Assembly (NCBI GenBank): GCA_903831335.1
Contig: CAIKXH010000169.1
Location: 1 to 5,029, forward strand
Source: Candidatus Uhrbacteria bacterium
GTDB lineage: Bacteria; Patescibacteriota; Patescibacteriia; UBA9934; GWF2-40-263
Direction of reading: 5' to 3'
Length of the DNA: 5,029 nucleotides
The notes beneath the pieces are model-generated. The model saw only the letters and a list, made by a program, of their open reading frames with translations. It did no database searches and was not told where the DNA came from. This document shows positions 4,233 to 5,029 of the stretch, one piece after another. How positions within the stretch are numbered: position 1 is the stretch's first letter; every line of letters begins with the position of its first letter. A program made the translations under genes and the position numbers.

Positions 4233-5029
4233 ATGCGTTACATCACCGATTGGCATATTCATTCTAAATACTCTCGAGCCTGCTCGAAGGATTTAGAATT
4301 GCCAAAAATTGCGGAGTGGTGTGAGCGAAAAGGAGTGAATATTGTTGCGACAGGGGATTGGACACACCCAAAATGGTTTAAACATCTAGAGGAGAGTCTT
4401 GTCGAAGAGCGAAAGGGGATTTATCGGCTAAGGACTTCAACAAGCTCCGTTAATAAAGAGGCATGTCCAACCAAGTTCATGTTGATTACGGAAGTTTCTC
4501 AGATTTATAAGAAGGGTGACAAAACACGACGTGTTCATAATCTTATTTGGTCGCCATCTCTCGAGACTTGTCGGAAAGTGAATGGGGAACTGACACGGCT
4601 CGGATTTAATCTGAAATCCGATGGTCGGCCGATTCTCGGAATCGACTCGGAAGAGCTCTATAAACTTCTTCGATCAATTGATGATCGAATTATTGTTATT
4701 CCTGCGCATGCATGGACGCCGTGGTATGCCGTCTTTGGATCTAAATCAGGATTTGATTCTATTCAAGAATGTTTTGGTTCAATGTCAAAATATATTTATG
4801 CGATCGAAACAGGATTGTCCTCAGATCCGCGCATGAACTGGCAGTTGTCACAACTTGATCCTATTTCACTCATCTCAAACTCTGATGCCCACTCACCTCG
4901 AAATTTGGCACGTGAGGCGAATGTGTTTGAGTTTGATGTGCCTCCAACGTACGATGATTTTGTGCGAGTGTTAAAAGATCAAGACAAGAATCATTTTTCA
5001 CACACAATCGAGTTTTATCCTGAGGAGGG
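4233..5029 (+). CDS. Endonuclease Q family PHP nuclease, 5' part
   Basis: The frame opens at the ATG at 4233 and is still open at the window end after 265 codons; family members run to roughly 400 residues. The protein has the PHP metal-binding set of EndoQ: DWHIHSKYSRACSK (6-19, His8 and His10), TGDWTHPKW (40-48, Asp42), TEVSQIYKKG (86-95, Glu87), RVHNLIW (100-106, His102), PAHAWTPW (157-164, His159) and SNSDAHSP (215-222, Asp218 and His220). EndoQ cuts DNA 5' of deaminated bases such as uracil and hypoxanthine. It is known mainly from Thermococcales and other archaea, with some bacterial members. The visible end (FYPEE) is where the family passes into its zinc-binding segment, which lies outside the window. 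An 8-T spacer without a ribosome site separates it from the kinase-fold gene. Confidence 0.87.
   Translation, partial: MRYITDWHIHSKYSRACSKDLELPKIAEWCERKGVNIVATGDWTHPKWFKHLEESLVEERKGIYRLRTSTSSVNKEACPTKFMLITEVSQIYKKGDKTRRVHNLIWSPSLETCRKVNGELTRLGFNLKSDGRPILGIDSEELYKLLRSIDDRIIVIPAHAWTPWYAVFGSKSGFDSIQECFGSMSKYIYAIETGLSSDPRMNWQLSQLDPISLISNSDAHSPRNLAREANVFEFDVPPTYDDFVRVLKDQDKNHFSHTIEFYPEE

Noticed and set aside
4621..4836. A 71-codon frame within the EndoQ gene.
   Set aside because: It is out of frame with a protein that has intact PHP motifs on both sides of this stretch.

Overview
The window looks like a piece of a small-genome, moderately AT-rich bacterium, most plausibly a member of the Candidate Phyla Radiation (Patescibacteria). 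That placement is inference. It rests on tightly packed same-strand genes, an almost complete lack of Shine-Dalgarno sequences, short lineage-restricted hypothetical proteins and single-domain versions of otherwise larger enzymes. TGA ends two genes, one of them inside a clear terminator hairpin, so the TGA=Gly code of Gracilibacteria and Absconditabacteria does not apply. No rRNA, tRNA, CRISPR array or transposase is visible. All supported genes are on the + strand.

Left transcription unit (about 1-2851). It opens with the 3' end of an unrecognised coiled-coil-like protein (2-379) followed by a GAAA-loop terminator (392-418). Only 17 bases after that terminator starts a 55-residue single-pass membrane protein with a CxxC motif and a glycine zipper (436-603). 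Its gene carries two related, in-frame 30-bp palindromes, one on each side of the membrane helix. Then come a ParB/sulfiredoxin-fold protein (605-1519), a stand-alone GlmU-type nucleotidyltransferase lacking the acetyltransferase half (1523-2284), and a P-loop kinase (2268-2837) that overlaps it by 17 bases. A 10-bp perfect terminator stem (2823-2851) is built into the end of the kinase gene.

Intergenic block (2838-3120, 283 bases). A near-consensus sigma-70-type promoter (TTGACA, 17 bp, TATGAT) begins inside the loop of the preceding terminator. A 7+7 bp inverted repeat overlaps the expected start site. A second intrinsic terminator follows at 3086-3111. Together these define a candidate transcript of about 240 nt, either a small RNA or an attenuated leader for the next genes.

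Right transcription unit (3121-5029). It has a 52-residue charged helical protein (3121-3279), an atypical protein-kinase-fold protein with an N-terminal helical region (3283-4224), and the 5' part of an endonuclease Q family PHP nuclease (4233 to the window end), a DNA-repair enzyme acting on deaminated bases. Spacers of 3 and 8 bases suggest one operon. The most notable signals are the covarying palindrome pair in the small membrane-protein gene, the altered sugar pocket of the GlmU-like enzyme, the promoter/terminator overlap with its orphan transcript, the terminators placed directly ahead of start codons, and the coupling of a kinase-fold protein to EndoQ.
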